Assembly: GCA_014155875.1 (NCBI GenBank)
Contig: JACEFZ010011104.1
Location: 61,001 to 125,000 of the forward strand
DNA length: 64,000 bases
Source of the DNA: Cepaea nemoralis
Lineage: Eukaryota > Mollusca > Gastropoda > Stylommatophora > Helicidae
Reading direction: 5' to 3'
In this document: in pieces, positions 61,070 to 64,000 of the stretch
How the letters are laid out: the number at the start of each line of letters is the position of its first letter
Position numbering within the stretch: the first letter of the stretch is position 1
Made by a program: the position numbers and the translations under genes
Notes under the pieces: model-generated
Told to the model about the DNA's origin: nothing
Databases searched by the model: none
The model's input: the letters and a program-made list of their open reading frames with translations, nothing else

Positions 61070-62928
61070 GCTATCATACAGTACTCTTAGAAACAAAGTT
61101 CAATATACCATACGACGGGAAAAGAAAAATTACTTTAAGAACTTAGTAATGGATAAAACAAATAGTAAAGATATATGGAAGGCAATTAACACCTTGACAA
61201 ACAAGTATAACTTCAGAAATTCTTTACCATCAAATCATATTACATGCGACCAATTCAGTAAATTTTTTTCAAACTGACATAGACCAGTTGAAGGCTTCAA
61301 TACCTAATTCTCCTTGCAACTTATCTTTACTGTCATCGTTTTGCGTGAATAGATGCTCCCGCGATATTCTTTCCGACATACCGCTAATGACAATCACTGA
61401 AGTATTCACTTACCTCAGTAACCTAAAAAACACAACCTCATCTGGGTTAGATGGAATCAGCAACCGGATTCTCCGTTGTGCTGCGCCAGTGATCTGTATA
61501 TCCCTAACCTATGTATATAATCAGTGTCTCACCAAAGGCCACTTTCCATCAGCTCTCAAAATCGCTAAAGTGTACCCTCTTCTTAAATCTGGTTCATTGG
61601 ACAATGGTCTCCCGAACACTTACAGACCCATTTCCTTACTATCATCACTATCTAAGCCACTAGAAAAAAACATCCATAAAGTAACATTACAGTATGTAGT
61701 TCGTAACAAGCTTATTGTTGACAGCCAATCAGGATTTCGACCAAAATATTCTTGCCATACGGCCCTAACAAACATGATAGAAAATTGGCACCAGAATATA
61801 AACAACAACAGTCTATGTGGAACTGTGTTTATTGATTTCAAGAAAGAATTTGATATGATAGACCATGTTATTTTAATTAAAAAACTTGAGACAATGAAAA
61901 TTGGCCCTAATGTAGTCACTCTAATATCATCTTTTCTATCAAACAGAAAGCAAGTAGTATCACATAATAAATCTCTGTCTCAAACCACTACCTTCAATAT
62001 TGGAGTACCGCAAGGCTCTATTCTTGGCCCTCTATTATTTGCCATATATATTAACGATCTACCTTTGCATCTTTCGTCGTCCTGCGATCTATTTGCAGAC
62101 GACTGTACAGTGTACACAAACGCTGAAAACTGTATTTTACTGGGGTCGTCTTTACAACAAGAATTAAATAATGTAGTTAGGTGGAGCTATTCAAACCGTA
62201 TGCAAATTAACATCACTAAAACAAAATCAATGTTATTAACAACCAGACAAAGACTTCAAACTCTAAGCTCACACACATCACTTCAACTTCATATAGATAA
62301 CATGCCAGTAGAAAGTGTAATTGAACACAAAACATTAGGCCTAATCATTGATAGAAACCTAACATTTAATTCCCACGTTCAAGCGCTCATTAAACAAACA
62401 GCGAAAAAAGTCTACCAACTCGCCAAGATTAAAAACTTCCTTGATGAGGACACAAGGAAACTATTCTATACTTCTCATATACAGACACACTTTGACTACT
62501 GCTCTACAATCTGGAACGGTTGTTCTAATTCAAACACCAAGCGACTTTACTCACTCCAGAAACGGGCCATGAGTCTAATTTATAGCAAACATTTATCTGA
62601 CAATCCTAGCCTGTATAAACGCCTTCAGTTACTACCACTCCGCAAACGCCTGCTTTTCAATAAAGCTAAACTAATTCACAAAATCCTACATCGGAATGCC
62701 CCAAATTACCTTTGGCCATTGTTTAAATATAATGCTAGACACAGTAAACGTTTAAATATATTACACATTCAGAAGCCTAGGATTGACTTATACAAAACAA
62801 GCTTAACGTACTCCGCAGCTAAGCTGTGGAACAATCTTCCACAAGAAATCAAAGACATCACCAATCCCTATTCATATAATCGCAAATTATTCGAACACTA
62901 TCTCAGTACGGATTACCTTCCCCCTTAA
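61070..62928 (+). pseudogene. LINE ORF2 reverse transcriptase domain (CR1/L2-like)
   Basis: After a frameshift at a T run near 61265, a 546-codon open frame (61288-62928). GLDGISNRIL, YRPISLLSSLSKPLE, VFIDFKKEFDMID (usual KAFD is KEFD), VPQGSILGPLLFAIYINDL and DLFADDCTVY with catalytic FADD (residues 269-272). Thumb and C-terminus: LGLIIDRNLTFNSHV, HFDYCSTIWNG, QLLPLRKRLLFNKAKLIHKI and AKLWNNLPQEIK. The domain order and C-terminal text place it with CR1/L2/Rex-like LINEs. Dead as a whole ORF2. Confidence 0.85.
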
Positions 62929-63251
62929 TAATAGAGATAATAATAATAATTACAAAACCCTAGTATAACAGCCAGTCCCCTTTTGGTAGGCCAGTATATT
63001 CCACATGGCTAATAACAAGTGTCAGATCATTATCTAATATTACTGAGTCGTGTAGTTTTGATTTTCGCATTTTGCCCATGCCTTTATAATGCATATCTGT
63101 TATATTGTTGCTGTTCTCTGTTAGCCTTGAATGATGTGTGAATGAAATAATGTATGAAAGAGAGTGATAGAAGGGCAGAATGTTAGACGGGCCAGCGTGC
63201 CCAATTCTTAACCCTTTGAAAATAAAGTTTGTTCGTTCGTTCGTTCGTTCT
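62929..63251 (+). repeat. LINE 3' UTR and TTCG tail
   Basis: Starts TAATAATAGAG after the ORF2 stop and ends AATAAAGTTTGTTCGTTCG. The AATAAAG before the tail is conserved in the antisense copies. Confidence 0.85.
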
Positions 63252-64000
63252 CACTCGATCACCAGAGTCGTGGTTCAGCTCCGTGTTTCTGTCTCGACCA
63301 TGCCACAAGGCCAAGCCATCCAGGTTCTTGCTTCTAGGTGTTCCCCTTGGTCTGTTACCCTCGATCTTACCAGTTGTCACCAAGTTTCCAGATCATTTCT
63401 TCTCATAACATGCCCAAAAAATTGTGACTGTCTACGTCTAATGTCTCTAATCAGTTTACGATCTTCATTTGTTTCTTGAAGAACTTGATCATTGGTCTTT
63501 CTGGCTGTCCATGATATTCTTTGCATTTTCCTCAGAAACCACATTTCTACAGCCATCAGATGTTTTTCAGCCTGACTGCTCATTGTCCAAGCTTCACATC
63601 CATATAAGAGCACATGTTCTATGTAGCATCTCAACACTCTTTTTCTCGTTTCAATTGACATCTTTTTATTGGTCAGTATGTTTTTTATCTTGCTAAAGGC
63701 TACTTTTGCCTATGGCGATTCTTGTTCTAATCTCTTAAGGCATCTCCAATCAGATGTTATTACTGTTCCGAGATAATTGTACCTATTCACTTGTTGAAGA
63801 ATATTCCCATTTACTTGTATATTACATTGTGGTATTTCGTTCTTCCTAGTGACGACCATAATCTGTGTCTTTTTACAATTTAATTCTAAACCTAGTTGTT
63901 TTTCACTGTGTGTAACAACCGCATCTACTAAATTTTGCAGGTCCTGTTCATTGTCTGCAATCAAGACGGTGTCATGACTCTATCCCTTATTTGAGAGGAA

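Larger units (their letters stand above)
58126..63251 (+). mobile_element. CR1/L2-like LINE, middle level of the nest
   Basis: 5'-truncated inside ORF1, otherwise complete: ORF1 (esterase), spacer, ORF2 (endonuclease and RT), 3' UTR and a TTCG tail (63227-63249). It replaced about 10 bp of the host RTE rather than duplicating target. It carries an antisense fragment of its own family at 60745-61057. Confidence 0.85.
58081..63976 (-). mobile_element. RTE-B LINE copy, outer level of a nest
   Basis: Two parts, 58081-58125 (CATC tail and ORF end) and 63252-63976 (C-terminus and RT back to the YADD region), belong to one antisense RTE-B copy. ACTCTATCCCTT at 58069-58080 and 63977-63988 is a perfect 12-bp target duplication. 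The right part encodes LRCYIEHVLLYGCEAWTMSS, NYLGTVITSD and LGLELNCKKTQIMVV with frame breaks. Confidence 0.88.

Overview
This is gene-poor, repeat-dominated nuclear DNA of an invertebrate animal. It is AT-rich and full of microsatellites, and nearly everything recognisable is a transposable element or its debris: several non-LTR retrotransposon lineages (RTE/BovB-like, an RNase H-bearing I-like group, a CR1/L2-like element with an esterase ORF1), Ty3/gypsy elements, two internally deleted or pol-less LTR elements, piggyBac, mariner and hAT remnants, MITEs, and at least two tRNA-like SINE families. I see no host protein-coding gene, no rRNA and no functional tRNA. The mixture (Gmr1-like gypsy, RTE with simple-repeat tails, esterase-type L2/CR1, tRNA-SINEs) suggests a lophotrochozoan such as a mollusc, but that is inference.

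Layout. 0.2-1.2 kb: decayed piggyBac transposase. About 1.6-12.65 kb: a worn Gmr1-like gypsy element (integrase upstream of RT) whose 5' leader was invaded by a young 7,174-bp LTR retrotransposon (1748-8921; LTRs differ at 2 of 270 positions; TTAC target duplication). That young element has no pol and only one long ORF, an unfamiliar 439-residue basic protein. 13-15.9 kb: an antisense RTE-like LINE broken by a SINE, two LINE fragments and a TGTC microsatellite. 16.4-25 kb: LINE 3' ends, an I-like LINE, and a mariner split by a 1,485-bp TRIM-like element with identical LTRs. 25.2-36.5 kb: a tandem duplication, a cluster of RTE fragments in both orientations, a hAT transposase end, a SINE and other LINE ends. 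37-44.5 kb: dispersed repeat R1, SINEs and an I-like LINE nested inside an antisense LINE. 44.6-47.9 kb: an intact full-length RTE LINE (1,017-residue ORF) between TA microsatellites. 48-50.6 kb: a second gypsy gag region. 52.7-54.2 kb: a 53-bp satellite of about 30 copies. 55-57.4 kb: a SINE, R1 with a hAT MITE inside it, and another small MITE. 58-64 kb: a three-level nest (RTE copy, CR1/L2-like LINE, antisense fragment of that same LINE family), the outer level bounded by a 12-bp target duplication.

How the parts relate. Target duplications and split reading frames give a relative insertion order. The 3' end of SINE family S2 resembles the 3' end of the I-like LINE at 41.5-43.1 kb, which points to a SINE/LINE partnership. 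RTE and related LINE ORFs end on a TGA that is the first unit of, or directly abuts, their simple-repeat tails. The most novel-looking item is the young pol-less LTR element and its ORF, which carries clustered TQT motifs resembling dynein light chain (LC8) ligands and a SUMO-interaction-like motif.
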